A stretch of DNA of 64,000 bases from Billgrantia antri (GTDB lineage: Bacteria; Pseudomonadota; Gammaproteobacteria; Pseudomonadales; Halomonadaceae): positions 124,001 through 188,000 of the forward strand of contig NZ_JAHYCA010000007.1 in the NCBI RefSeq assembly GCF_019430905.1, read 5' to 3'. Position numbers and translations under genes: made by a program. The notes beneath the pieces are model-generated. The model ran no database searches. It saw only the letters and a list, made by a program, of their open reading frames with translations, and had not been told where the DNA came from. Positions 1-9,470 of this stretch are shown piece by piece. Positions within the stretch are counted from its first letter, which is position 1, and each line of letters opens with the position of its first letter.

Positions 1-2
1 GT

Positions 3-296
3 GCCGGTGTGCTGGCGCACCTGATCGGCCTCGACGTGGCGGGTAAGCCGCTCGACGATCTCTATTTGGCCAGTGACTGCGCCGCAGAGCCGCTTCATGA
101 GGTCATGGCGTGGCTGGCCGGCCAGCTCAAGGTGGAGCCCACCGAGGTGATCCAGGCGCCGCTGCGCAAGCGCTCGAGCAAGCGCTGCGACAATGCCCGC
201 TTGCGCGCGACGGGCTACGCCTTCCGTTATCCCAGCTACCGCGAGGGATACGCCCATGTGATGCAGGAGGGTGGTTTTCTCGCCGAGCCGGTTTGA
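3..296 (+). CDS. SDR / NAD-dependent epimerase family protein, C-terminal part only
   Basis: The reading frame is open from the left edge and ends at TGA 294-296, so only the last 97 or so codons are visible. The visible part ends in a stretch with KRCDNARLRATGYAF followed by YPSYREGY, which resembles the C-terminus of short-chain dehydrogenase/epimerase proteins of the YeeZ type, where the end of the chain packs against the substrate pocket. The NAD-binding Rossmann motif would lie upstream, outside the window, so the reaction cannot be stated. The next gene is on the other strand and convergent. The family assignment rests on this tail alone. Confidence 0.6.
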   Translation, partial: AGVLAHLIGLDVAGKPLDDLYLASDCAAEPLHEVMAWLAGQLKVEPTEVIQAPLRKRSSKRCDNARLRATGYAFRYPSYREGYAHVMQEGGFLAEPV

Positions 297-395
297 TCCA
301 GGCGTGACACGGCAGGCAATGCGGAATGTCGGCCAGCATTGCCAGGCTGGCATCGAGCTGCCGAGGCATCGCATCGCTGGGTTGACGGCTTGCGC

Positions 396-902
396 CTAGA
401 GCGGCAGCCGATAGCCCAGCGACACTACCTCGATGCCCTCGTTGGGGTCCTTGATACCGCCATTGGAATAGTGCGCGACGCTCAGCGAGAGCTCGCCCGG
501 TCCCAGCGACCCGCCAAGGGCCAGGCGATCCTGGAACTGGAAGGCGGTGGAGAGGTCGCGCGAGCCTATTCGCGCATCGAGAAACACGGCGGCCCCGATA
601 CCGCCCTCGAGGTAGACGTTTCGCTGCCCGGCGAAGGTGTAGCGCAGCATCGGGGTGAGCAGCCAGGCGGCATTCTCGTCGCTCTCGTCCCCCTCGAGAA
701 GCAGCAGGCCGGTAGCCAACCGCAGGTCGAGCTGCGGATGCAGACGTTCGAGGCCGATCAGGGTGTCGAGCTCGATGCGGGCGGCGGCGGCCGATTCACT
801 GGTAATACCGCCTGCCACGTAGAGATCGGCCAGACAGGCCGGGCTGGCCGCCATGGCGAGGGCGACGCCGAGGCTGGCAGCGAGAGACGACTTGCGATTC
901 AT
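396..902 (-). CDS. pagL: PagL-like lipid A 3-O-deacylase (acyloxyacyl hydrolase)
   Basis: A 168-residue outer membrane protein with a signal peptide (cleavage near residue 25, after PACLA) and a beta-rich body. The C-terminal motif AHYSNGGIKDPNEGIE supplies H144, S146 and E158; the spacing matches the His-Ser-Glu catalytic triad known in PagL, which removes the 3-O-linked acyl chain from lipid A in the outer membrane. The last residues form an amphipathic strand ending in L, typical of a beta-barrel. The ATG follows AAAAAGGAGAACC, a strong ribosome binding site. It lies downstream of ridA-thpR on the same strand, with a 9-bp inverted repeat in the gap. Function is inferred from the triad and size. 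Confidence 0.8.
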   Translation of the reverse strand: MNRKSSLAASLGVALAMAASPACLADLYVAGGITSESAAAARIELDTLIGLERLHPQLDLRLATGLLLLEGDESDENAAWLLTPMLRYTFAGQRNVYLEGGIGAAVFLDARIGSRDLSTAFQFQDRLALGGSLGPGELSLSVAHYSNGGIKDPNEGIEVVSLGYRLPL

Positions 903-921
903 GTTGGTTCTCCTTTTTCTT

Positions 922-957
922 GCGCACCAATGTTTTTATCTCTGATCTTTGGTGCGC
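922..957 (-). repeat. inverted repeat upstream of pagL
   Basis: GCGCACCAA at 922-930 pairs perfectly with TTGGTGCGC at 949-957 across an 18-base loop, between thpR and the pagL ribosome binding site. No U-tract follows, so it may be an operator or leader hairpin instead of a terminator. Confidence 0.45.
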
Positions 958-972
958 TCCCATCCTTGGAGC

Positions 973-1485
973 TCAACCCTGCGACGCGGCCATGGTTCGA
1001 TAGCGGGCACCCCGCTCGTCGACGCTAGACTGGATCAGCTCCAACTGATTATAGGACCACAGCAGATCGATGGACGGGAAGTGTTCCAGATCAACGACGC
1101 TGGCCCGTCTCAGAAGGGTGACGTGTGGAATGAATCGTGTGGGGCGCGTGCCGAGACCCAGCGACTCCAAGCTCCCCCAGAGCCGCCCCTGAAGGTGCGC
1201 CAGGGTCGGGCTGCGCTCGCGACCACCGACCCAGACGATGCCGGGGCGCCGGAAACCGCCCCAGCGATCGAGGCGCCACTCGCCCGGCTCGATGGTCATG
1301 CCCTGAACCCACTCGGCCAGCTCGCTTGCCTGCGCTTCCGCCACCTCGCCGAGGAAGGCCAGCGTCAGGTGCAGGCTCTCGTCGGGCATGCGCCGCCCGC
1401 CGCAGCGGGCGTGGGCGATCTCCGCCAGCTCGCCGAGCCGCCCTCGCAGCTCGGGTGGCGGCACCAGTGCGAGAAAGAGGCGCAC
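973..1485 (-). CDS. thpR: RNA 2',3'-cyclic phosphodiesterase (2H family)
   Basis: A 170-residue protein of the 2H phosphoesterase family. Both signature HxTx motifs are present: HLTL at residues 39-42 (in LHLTLAFLGEV) and HVTL at 121-124 (in FIPHVTLLRR). These place two histidines in the active site that opens 2',3'-cyclic phosphates on RNA ends. Length matches the usual 170-180 residues. The gene starts 7 bases after the stop codon of ridA on the same strand, so the two are probably co-transcribed. The physiological substrate of ThpR (formerly LigT) is not settled, and nothing here decides it. Confidence 0.88.
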   Translation of the reverse strand: MRLFLALVPPPELRGRLGELAEIAHARCGGRRMPDESLHLTLAFLGEVAEAQASELAEWVQGMTIEPGEWRLDRWGGFRRPGIVWVGGRERSPTLAHLQGRLWGSLESLGLGTRPTRFIPHVTLLRRASVVDLEHFPSIDLLWSYNQLELIQSSVDERGARYRTMAASQG

Positions 1486-1492
1486 TCTCCCC

Positions 1493-1882
1493 TCAGTCGC
1501 CTATCACCATCACCGCTTCGGCCTCGAACTGCGCTCCCTTGGGCAGTGCCTTGACGCCTACTGCGGCGCGGGCCGGGTAGGGTGTGGCGAAAAACTCCTC
1601 CATTACCTTGTTGACCACCGCGAAGTTGTCCAGGTCCACCAGGTAGAGGTTGAGCTTGACGATCTCGCCCAGCGAGCCGGCCGCCTCCTCGCATACGGCC
1701 TTGAGGTTGGTGAAGACCTGGCGGGCCTGGGCTTCGAAGTCGTCGGAGACGAGCTCCATGGTGGTCGGGTCGAGGGGGATCTGGCCGGAAAGGTAGACAG
1801 TGTTGCCGGCCTTGATGGCCTGGGAGTAGGGGCCGATGGCGGCGGGGGCCTTCTCGGTGTTGATGACGGCCTTGTTGCTCAT
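1493..1882 (-). CDS. ridA: RidA family 2-iminobutanoate/2-iminopropanoate deaminase
   Basis: A 129-residue RidA/YjgF protein. R105 (in [10 protein letters not shown]) and E120 (in [10 protein letters not shown]) sit at the positions known to bind the carboxylate and activate water in RidA. The enzyme hydrolyses reactive enamine/imine intermediates released by PLP enzymes such as threonine dehydratase and so protects other PLP enzymes. The start ATG has AAGGAGAGCGTC before it. It follows spoT after an intrinsic terminator; the spoT-ridA neighbourhood is common in gammaproteobacteria. A promoter between terminator and start is likely, but no clear match was identified. Confidence 0.93.
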   Translation of the reverse strand: MSNKAVINTEKAPAAIGPYSQAIKAGNTVYLSGQIPLDPTTMELVSDDFEAQARQVFTNLKAVCEEAAGSLGEIVKLNLYLVDLDNFAVVNKVMEEFFATPYPARAAVGVKALPKGAQFEAEAVMVIGD

Positions 1883-1922
1883 GACGCTCTCCTTGTGTGG
1901 TTGCGTTGTCGTGCAAGGTCAA

Positions 1923-1960
1923 TGAAAAGCCCGTTCTCCGCCTTCGACGGTGAACGGGCT
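1923..1960 (-). terminator. intrinsic terminator of the gmk-rpoZ-spoT unit
   Basis: On the minus strand AGCCCGTTC pairs with GAACGGGCT, with an inner CCG/CGG stem, and is followed by TTTTCATT. This is a strong GC-rich hairpin with a U-tract just after the spoT stop codon. Confidence 0.85.
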
Positions 1961-1969
1961 GAAACGGAT

Positions 1970-4105
1970 TCAGTTGCCGACGCGAGTGATCTTGCCGACG
2001 TGGGACAGGTTACGGATGCGCTTGATGATGCGCGCCAGATGCACACGGTCGCGCACTGCCAGGGTCAGGTGCACGATGGAGAGGCGGGCGTCGCGCTCCT
2101 CGATGCCGATACGCTCGATGTTGGCGTCGGCATCGGTGACCAGGCTGGCGAGCTCGGCCACCAGCCCGCGGCGGCTCTCGATCTCGATGCGCAGGGCCAC
2201 TGGGAAGTCCTCATCGATCTTGTCGGACCACTCCAGGGCGAACAGCTTGTCGGGGTCGCTCTTGAGTTCGTCGAGATTGCGGCATTCGGTGCGGTGCACC
2301 ACGATGCCCTTGCCCACCGACAGGTGCCCCACCACCGGGTCGCCGGGCAGCGGATGGCAGCAGCGGGCGAACTTGATCACCATGCCCTCGGCGCCGCTGA
2401 TCACGATCGGCCCCTGGGAGGAGGGCGAGCGACCGCCGCTAGCGGTCATGTCGCCATGCAGCAGGTCGACCAGACGCCGCGCTACCACGTGGGCTACCCG
2501 TGACCCGAGGCCGATCGATTCCAGCAGGCTTTCGTCGCTCTTCAGCGAGAGCTCCTCCAACAGCTCCGGCAGGACGCGCTCGGGCAGCTCTTCCAGGCTG
2601 GTCTCGAAGTCGGCCAGCGCCTTATTGAGCAGACGCCGGCCGAGCTGCACCGCCTCGGTCTGCTGCTGGTGCTTGAGGGCGTGACGGATCGCCGAACGCG
2701 CCTTGGCGGTGACCACGAAGTTGAGCCAGGCCAGGTTGGGGCGTGCTCCCGGGGCGGTGATGATTTCCAGGGTTTGGCCGCTCTCCAGGCGAGTCGAGAG
2801 CGGTGCCAGGTGGCGGTCGATACGACAGGCGATGCAGCTGTTGCCGATATCGGTATGCACGGTGTAGGCGAAGTCGATCACCGTGGCACCCTGGGGCAGC
2901 TCCATGATGTCGCCGCGCGGCGTGAACACGTAGATATCGTCGGGGAACAGGTCGTTCTTGACGTGCTCGATGAACTCCAGCGAGTCGCCGGCGTGGCGCT
3001 GCATCTCGAGCAGCCCCTTGACCCATTCCCGCGCCCGGGCGTGGCTGCCCTCGGCGATGGGATGGTCGGTCTGGCCGGCCTTGTAGAGCCAGTGAGCGGC
3101 GATGCCGTTGTTGGCCATGGCCTCCATCTCTCGGGTACGGATCTGTACCTCGATGGGCATGCCGCCGCTGCCGAACAGGGTGGTATGCAGGCTCTGATAG
3201 CCGTTGGCCTTGGGGATGGCGATGTAATCCTTGAAGCGTCCCGGTACCGGCTTGTAGAGGTTGTGCACCACGCCGAGAATACGGTAGCAGCTGTCGACGT
3301 CCTCGGTGATGATGCGAAAGCCGAACACGTCCATGATCTCGGCGAACGGCTTGCGCTGGTCGCGCATCTTCTTGTAGATCGACAGCAGGTGCTTCTGGCG
3401 GCCCACCACGGTGCCGGGCAGGCCCTCGTCGTCAAGACTCTTCTGCAGGGCGGTCTGGATCTGGCGGATTGCCGAGCGGCGATGGCCGCGGGCGCTGGAC
3501 ACGGCGCGCTTGATGCGTTCGGCCCGCATCGGGTGCAGGGCCTGGAACGAGAGATCCTCGAGCTCGACGCGAATGGTATTGATGCCCAGCCGGTTGGCAA
3601 TGCGGGCGTAGATCTCCAGCGTCTCGCGGGCGATACGGCGCTTCTTCTCGGGGCGCAGCGCGCCCAGGGTGCGCATGTTGTGCAGGCGGTCGGCGAGCTT
3701 GACGATGATGACGCGGATGTCCTTGGACATCGCCAGCACCATCTTCTGGAAGTTCTCGGCCTGGGCGACCGCCTTGTCCTCGAAGGTGATCTGGGTCAGC
3801 TTCGAGACGCCGTCGACCAGTTCCGCCACCGGCTTGCCAAACTGCTCGGCGAGCGCCTCCTTGGAAACCCCGGTGTCCTCGATCACGTCGTGCAGCATGG
3901 CCGACATCAGGCTCTGATGGTCCATGTGCATGTTGGCGAGGATGTTGGCCACCGCCAGCGGATGGGTGACGTAGGGTTCGCCGGAGCGCCGGCGCTGGCC
4001 GTCATGGGCCTGCTCGGCGTAGTAGAAGGCGCGCTTGACCTGCTGGATCTCGTCGGGAGGAAGGTAGCCGCCGAGTCTGTCGGCCAGGTCGTCGATGGTG
4101 AACAT
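1970..4105 (-). CDS. spoT: bifunctional (p)ppGpp synthase/hydrolase SpoT
   Basis: A 711-residue Rel/Spo protein, close to the 702 residues of E. coli SpoT. The N-terminal HD hydrolase domain keeps H48 and the H72-D73 pair in LHDVIEDTG. It is followed by the synthetase domain (KKMRDQRKPFAEIMDVFGFR and MPIEVQIRTREMEAMA), a TGS domain (DIYVFTPRGDIMELPQGA), and a C-terminal ACT domain (ALRIEIESRRGLVAELASLV). Hydrolase active-site residues being intact argues for SpoT, not RelA. It degrades, and weakly makes, the stringent alarmone ppGpp during starvation. It lies 22 bases after rpoZ in the conserved gmk-rpoZ-spoT order. Confidence 0.97.
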   Translation of the reverse strand: MFTIDDLADRLGGYLPPDEIQQVKRAFYYAEQAHDGQRRRSGEPYVTHPLAVANILANMHMDHQSLMSAMLHDVIEDTGVSKEALAEQFGKPVAELVDGVSKLTQITFEDKAVAQAENFQKMVLAMSKDIRVIIVKLADRLHNMRTLGALRPEKKRRIARETLEIYARIANRLGINTIRVELEDLSFQALHPMRAERIKRAVSSARGHRRSAIRQIQTALQKSLDDEGLPGTVVGRQKHLLSIYKKMRDQRKPFAEIMDVFGFRIITEDVDSCYRILGVVHNLYKPVPGRFKDYIAIPKANGYQSLHTTLFGSGGMPIEVQIRTREMEAMANNGIAAHWLYKAGQTDHPIAEGSHARAREWVKGLLEMQRHAGDSLEFIEHVKNDLFPDDIYVFTPRGDIMELPQGATVIDFAYTVHTDIGNSCIACRIDRHLAPLSTRLESGQTLEIITAPGARPNLAWLNFVVTAKARSAIRHALKHQQQTEAVQLGRRLLNKALADFETSLEELPERVLPELLEELSLKSDESLLESIGLGSRVAHVVARRLVDLLHGDMTASGGRSPSSQGPIVISGAEGMVIKFARCCHPLPGDPVVGHLSVGKGIVVHRTECRNLDELKSDPDKLFALEWSDKIDEDFPVALRIEIESRRGLVAELASLVTDADANIERIGIEERDARLSIVHLTLAVRDRVHLARIIKRIRNLSHVGKITRVGN

Positions 4106-4127
4106 TAGCGCGCCTTGAGTGACAGCC

Positions 4128-4388
4128 TTACTCCTCGATGGCCATGCCCGGCTCGCCTTCGCGGCGAATCCGGACCGGGGCCTCGATCGGCTCGTCCAGT
4201 ACGCTGTGATCCACCAGGCCGGCGGCGATCTCGCGCAGCGCCATCACGGTGGGCTTGTCGTTCTCCCAGGGCAACTGGGCATCGCGGGAACCGCGCGACA
4301 GCTGACGCGCACGCTGGGTGGAGATCATCACCAGCTTGAAGCGGTTTTCGACGTTTTCCAGACAATCTTCGACGGTGACACGCGCCAT
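4128..4388 (-). CDS. rpoZ: RNA polymerase omega subunit
   Basis: An 86-residue protein beginning [19 protein letters not shown], the signature of RpoZ, with the conserved segment [13 protein letters not shown] and the ALREIAAGL helix. Omega assists folding and assembly of the beta-prime subunit and contributes to the ppGpp binding site in proteobacteria, which fits its position just upstream of spoT. Length is normal (91 in E. coli). The tail from residue 70 is charged and rich in Glu/Arg. Start ATG is preceded by a modest ribosome binding region only. Confidence 0.96.
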   Translation of the reverse strand: MARVTVEDCLENVENRFKLVMISTQRARQLSRGSRDAQLPWENDKPTVMALREIAAGLVDHSVLDEPIEAPVRIRREGEPGMAIEE

Positions 4389-4503
4389 ATTGGGTACTTC
4401 CCGAAACTGTGAGGCCCCCGGCCACGGCCGGAGTACCGAAATGGAACAGGACAGACTAGATTACTCGACGCCTGGCGGCTCTGACAAGCGCCTGCGCCCG
4501 GTA

Positions 4504-6172
<1,669 letters not shown>

Positions 6173-6207
6173 AGTCGGCTTTACCCAAAGAGTACCCTCC
6201 AGCGAAC

Positions 6208-6238
6208 CGGCCCGGCGACGACAGGCGCGACCGGGCCG
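6208..6238 (-). terminator. hairpin between AGCS symporter and glsA
   Basis: CGGCCCGG at 6208-6215 pairs with CCGGGCCG at 6231-6238 across a 15-base loop. No U-tract, so it could reduce rather than stop read-through from the symporter into glsA. Confidence 0.4.
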
Positions 6239-6262
6239 AAAGCGGGAGCGGGTCGTTGAGCC

Positions 6263-7729
6263 TCAGTTGGTGGCGAGCGAGGCCGCCCGCTCCTGTTCGA
6301 GACGCTGACGATCCTCGGGCTCGATGTCCCAGGCCGCCGGATCGATGTTGAGATCGCTGAACCGGGCGGCATCGAAGACCGGGTGGGGAATGCCGGCACG
6401 CAGCTGCTCGTCGTAGTCGCGCATGATGCGAAGACCCGGCTTGAACAGCATGATCAGGCCCACCAGGTTGGCCACGGCGAGCAGGCCCATGGTCACGTCG
6501 GCGAAGGCGAAGACCGTGCCCAGGTCGGTGAGCGCGCCCCAGGTGCACAGGAGGATGATCGCGACACGAAACGCATTGAACAGCGTGACGTTACCCTCGC
6601 TGAAGAAGTTGAGGCTGTTCTCGCCCAAATAGTAGTTGTAGAGGATGGTGCTGAAGCCGAACAGCAGCAGCGCCACGCTGACGAAGCTACGCCCCCATTC
6701 GCCCACGTGATCGGCCAGGGCCGTCTGGGTCAGCGCCACGCCGCCGATATCGACGCCGGCGGCGGGATCGTAGGCGCCGCTGAGCAGAATGATCAAGGCC
6801 GTGGCCGAGCAGATGATCAGGGTGTCGATGAACACCGAGAAGGCCTGCACGATGCCTTGGTTGGCAGGATGCGGCACATAGGCCACGGCGGCGACGTTGG
6901 GTGCGCTGCCGAGCCCTGCCTCGTTGGAGAACAGTCCGCGTTTGACCCCCATCATGATGGCCGCGCCGATGCCGCCGCCGACGGCTTGCTCGAGGCCGAA
7001 GGCGCTGTTGACGATCAGCAGGATGGCCTCGGGTATGCGGGCGAAATTGAGGCCCAGAACGACGAGGGCGATCAGGATGTAGCCGAGCGCCATGACCGGC
7101 ACCAGCACTTCCGTCACCCGGGCAATGCGCTTGATCCCGCCGAAGACGATGAGTCCCACGACCAGGGCCATGCCGATGCCGGAGTAGACGACCGGTATGC
7201 CGAAGGCATCGTTGAATGAGGTGGCCACCGCATAGGACTGCAGGGCGGTGAAGCCGAAGCCGAAGGTAACCAGCAGCAGTACCGAGTAGAGCGCTGCCAG
7301 CCAGTGCCAGCGCTTACCGAGGCCGTGGACGATGTAGTAAGCCGGGCCACCGCGATAGGTGCCATCGGGCTGGGCGGTCTTGTAGGCCTGTGCCAGGGTG
7401 CACTCCAGATAGCTGGTGGCCATGCCCATCAGGCCAACCACCCACATCCAGAAGATCGCACCCGGGCCGCCCAGGGTGATGGCGACCGCGACACCGGCGA
7501 TGTTGCCGCCACCGACGCGCCCTGCCACCGAGAGCAGCAGGGCCTGGAAGGAGCTCAGGTGACCGTGCTTGTCGCGCTTGAAGGCATGGCCGGCGCCGAG
7601 AATACGGAACATGCGCCCGAAGTGACGAAACTGCACGAAGCGTGAAGCGAGTGTGAAGCCGATGCCGACGGCGATGAGCAAGGTGATGAGTACCTTGCCC
7701 CAGAGCAGGTCGTTGATCAGATCGAGCAT
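6263..7729 (-). CDS. AGCS family sodium/amino acid symporter (alanine, glycine or glutamine)
   Basis: A 488-residue, highly hydrophobic membrane protein of the alanine or glycine:cation symporter family, starting MLDLINDLLWGKVLITLL. Family blocks QFRHFGRMFRIL, GNIAGVAVAITLGGPGAIFWMW and SNEAGLGSAPNVAA are clear. The usual start of this family and GGGGGAAC upstream support ATG 7729 over a longer in-frame extension. It couples sodium entry to uptake of a small amino acid. Its position between glsA and a sigma-54 two-component system, with a matching sigma-54 promoter at 7874-7888, argues that it is the regulated target of that system. Substrate is inferred as glutamine or a related amino acid. 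Confidence 0.9.
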   Translation of the reverse strand: MLDLINDLLWGKVLITLLIAVGIGFTLASRFVQFRHFGRMFRILGAGHAFKRDKHGHLSSFQALLLSVAGRVGGGNIAGVAVAITLGGPGAIFWMWVVGLMGMATSYLECTLAQAYKTAQPDGTYRGGPAYYIVHGLGKRWHWLAALYSVLLLVTFGFGFTALQSYAVATSFNDAFGIPVVYSGIGMALVVGLIVFGGIKRIARVTEVLVPVMALGYILIALVVLGLNFARIPEAILLIVNSAFGLEQAVGGGIGAAIMMGVKRGLFSNEAGLGSAPNVAAVAYVPHPANQGIVQAFSVFIDTLIICSATALIILLSGAYDPAAGVDIGGVALTQTALADHVGEWGRSFVSVALLLFGFSTILYNYYLGENSLNFFSEGNVTLFNAFRVAIILLCTWGALTDLGTVFAFADVTMGLLAVANLVGLIMLFKPGLRIMRDYDEQLRAGIPHPVFDAARFSDLNIDPAAWDIEPEDRQRLEQERAASLATN

Positions 7730-7873
7730 GGTGCGTTCCCCCGGTTGGTGGCGAGCGGGGCAATACGCGATGCCGGCCGTTCGATGGCCGCGTGAGTCGT
7801 TGTTCTTGGCATGGGAGAACCTCTTGCTTGCGTTTGTCGACATGGCCCGCCGGGGCGGGCCAGGCTATACAGA

Positions 7874-7888
7874 GCAAGGTCCATGCCA
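7874..7888 (-). promoter_or_regulatory. sigma-54 promoter for the AGCS symporter
   Basis: On the minus strand the sequence is TGGCATGGACCTTGC: TGGC at -24 and TTGC at -12 with the exact consensus spacing. It points to the symporter gene 145 bases downstream. The neighbouring response regulator carries the sigma-54 contact motif GAFTGA. Confidence 0.78.
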
Positions 7889-8023
7889 GTGAGGGAGAGA
7901 TGGCAAGGGATTGTTTTTATGGGGGAAATTGGAGGTTGGGAAATCAAGCGGTATAACCCTCGCCAACGGCATTCACGCCTTCAGAAGGGAAAAAAGCTTT
8001 GTTTTCAGTGGGATGGAGTGACT

Positions 8024-8055
8024 ATAACCACGGTTATCGCTATAACCAGCGTTAT
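8024..8055. promoter_or_regulatory. tandem palindromes, likely enhancer sites for the sigma-54 regulator
   Basis: ATAACCACGGTTAT (8024-8037) is a perfect 14-bp palindrome; ATAACCAGCGTTAT (8042-8055) is a near copy, 18 bp centre to centre. A further ATAACC lies at 7953-7958. They sit about 140-170 bases upstream of the sigma-54 promoter, the usual distance for enhancer sites, and touch the stop codon of the regulator gene. Confidence 0.65.
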
Positions 8056-9470
8056 GCCCCTTCGCCGCGCTGCTTCTTCAGCCGCTTGCTCAGGGCCGGC
8101 TGCGAAATGCCCAGCCAGCGTGAGGCCATGGATTGATTGCCCTCGGCGCGCTTCAGCGCCTCTTCCACCAGCAGGTCGGCGACTTCGTCCAGCGTGGGCA
8201 GCGGCTCGTCGGGGGCAAACACGGCCCGCTGGCGATGGGGTGAAGGCGAGTCTTCGCCACAGGCCTGGTCGATGGCGCGCTTGAAGGCATCCATGGATAG
8301 CGTACGGCTGCGATGCTGGCTCATGGCATCGTAGGCCATGGCGCGTAGTTCGCGCACGTTGCCGGGAAAGGCGTAATTGCCCAGCAGCACGGCAAGCTCC
8401 GGCGGATAGCTTGGCTTGTTTCTGCCGAGTTCCTCGGCCGCCTCGGCCAGAAAGTGGTCCAGCAGCAGTGCGATGTCCTGCTTGCGCCGGCGCAAGGGGG
8501 GGATGTGGACCTGATGTGTGCGCAGGCGGTAATAGAGATCCTTGCGGAAAGCGCCCGTGCGCTGCTTCTCGGCCAGGTCGTGGTGCGTCGCCACCAGCAC
8601 GCGGGCCTGCAGGCGCTTGGGCCGGTCGCTGCCCAGCGGGTAGTACTCGCCCTCCTGTAGCAGGCGCAGCAGCTTGACCTGCGAGGCGAGGCTGAGATCG
8701 CCAATCTCGTCTAGCAGCAGAGTGCCGCCTGCGGCCTGCTCTATCATGCCGGCCCGCGGCTGCTCGGCGCCGGTGAAGGCGCCGCGCTGATGACCGAACA
8801 GCGTGTCGGCGAAGACGTTGTCGTCCAGACCCGCCACGTTGACGCAGACCAGCGGTCCCTGGCGGCCGCTGAGAGTATGAGCCGCCTTGGCGATCAGCTC
8901 CTTGCCCACGCCGCTTTCGCCGCTGATCAGGATCGGTTGCTGGGTCAGCGCCACCGATTCCAGGTACTGGAAGACGGCGCGCATGCTCCTGTCGGCGGTC
9001 ACGATATGAGCGAAGGCCTCGGGATGCTCCAGGGTGTCGTCGAGCACGCGACGGCGTAGCGCCTGGTTCTCCTGGCGCAGCTCCTGCAAACGGATAGCGC
9101 GTCGGATGCCTTCGACCAACCGCCCCTCCTCGTCGGTCTTGACGAAGTAATCGAAGGCCCCGAGCTTGATGCAGTTGACGGCGGTCTCCACCTGATTCAG
9201 ACCGCTCACCACGATGACGCCGACGTCGGGAAACTCTTCGACGATGCGCGCCAGGAGCTCCTCTCCCGAGACATGGGGCATGGTCAGGTCGAGCGTCACC
9301 AGACCGATGTTCTCGCGTGCCAGGATATCCATCACTTCGCGGCTGTCCTGGCAGCGGTGGATATGGTTGATACCCCCGCTGCGCTCCAGGGCGATATTCA
9401 GGCTACGCAGGAAGGAGGGCTCGTCGTCGACGAGCAGAACGCCGAAGGCGGGGTAGAGGGGGGTGCTCAT
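8052..9470 (-). CDS. NtrC-family sigma-54-dependent response regulator
   Basis: A 472-residue regulator. Receiver domain (about 10-125) has acidic D15-D16 and phosphorylation site D61 in LVTLDLTMPHVSG. The AAA+ domain has Walker A GESGVGKEL, the sigma-54 contact loop GAFTGA and Walker B TLLLDEIGDL. The C-terminus is a Fis-type helix-turn-helix (EGNQSMASRWLGISQPALSKRL). It should activate sigma-54 promoters when phosphorylated. The start ATG overlaps the TGA of the sensor kinase gene (ATGA), so the two are translationally coupled; this fixes the start against a longer upstream frame. Likely target: the AGCS symporter gene immediately downstream. Confidence 0.93.
   Translation of the reverse strand: MSTPLYPAFGVLLVDDEPSFLRSLNIALERSGGINHIHRCQDSREVMDILARENIGLVTLDLTMPHVSGEELLARIVEEFPDVGVIVVSGLNQVETAVNCIKLGAFDYFVKTDEEGRLVEGIRRAIRLQELRQENQALRRRVLDDTLEHPEAFAHIVTADRSMRAVFQYLESVALTQQPILISGESGVGKELIAKAAHTLSGRQGPLVCVNVAGLDDNVFADTLFGHQRGAFTGAEQPRAGMIEQAAGGTLLLDEIGDLSLASQVKLLRLLQEGEYYPLGSDRPKRLQARVLVATHHDLAEKQRTGAFRKDLYYRLRTHQVHIPPLRRRKQDIALLLDHFLAEAAEELGRNKPSYPPELAVLLGNYAFPGNVRELRAMAYDAMSQHRSRTLSMDAFKRAIDQACGEDSPSPHRQRAVFAPDEPLPTLDEVADLLVEEALKRAEGNQSMASRWLGISQPALSKRLKKQRGEGA

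Noticed and set aside
7901..7914. TGGCAAGGGATTGT as a plus-strand sigma-54 promoter
   Set aside because: Spacing is one base short of consensus and it faces the 3' end of the minus-strand regulator gene, so no gene would be served.
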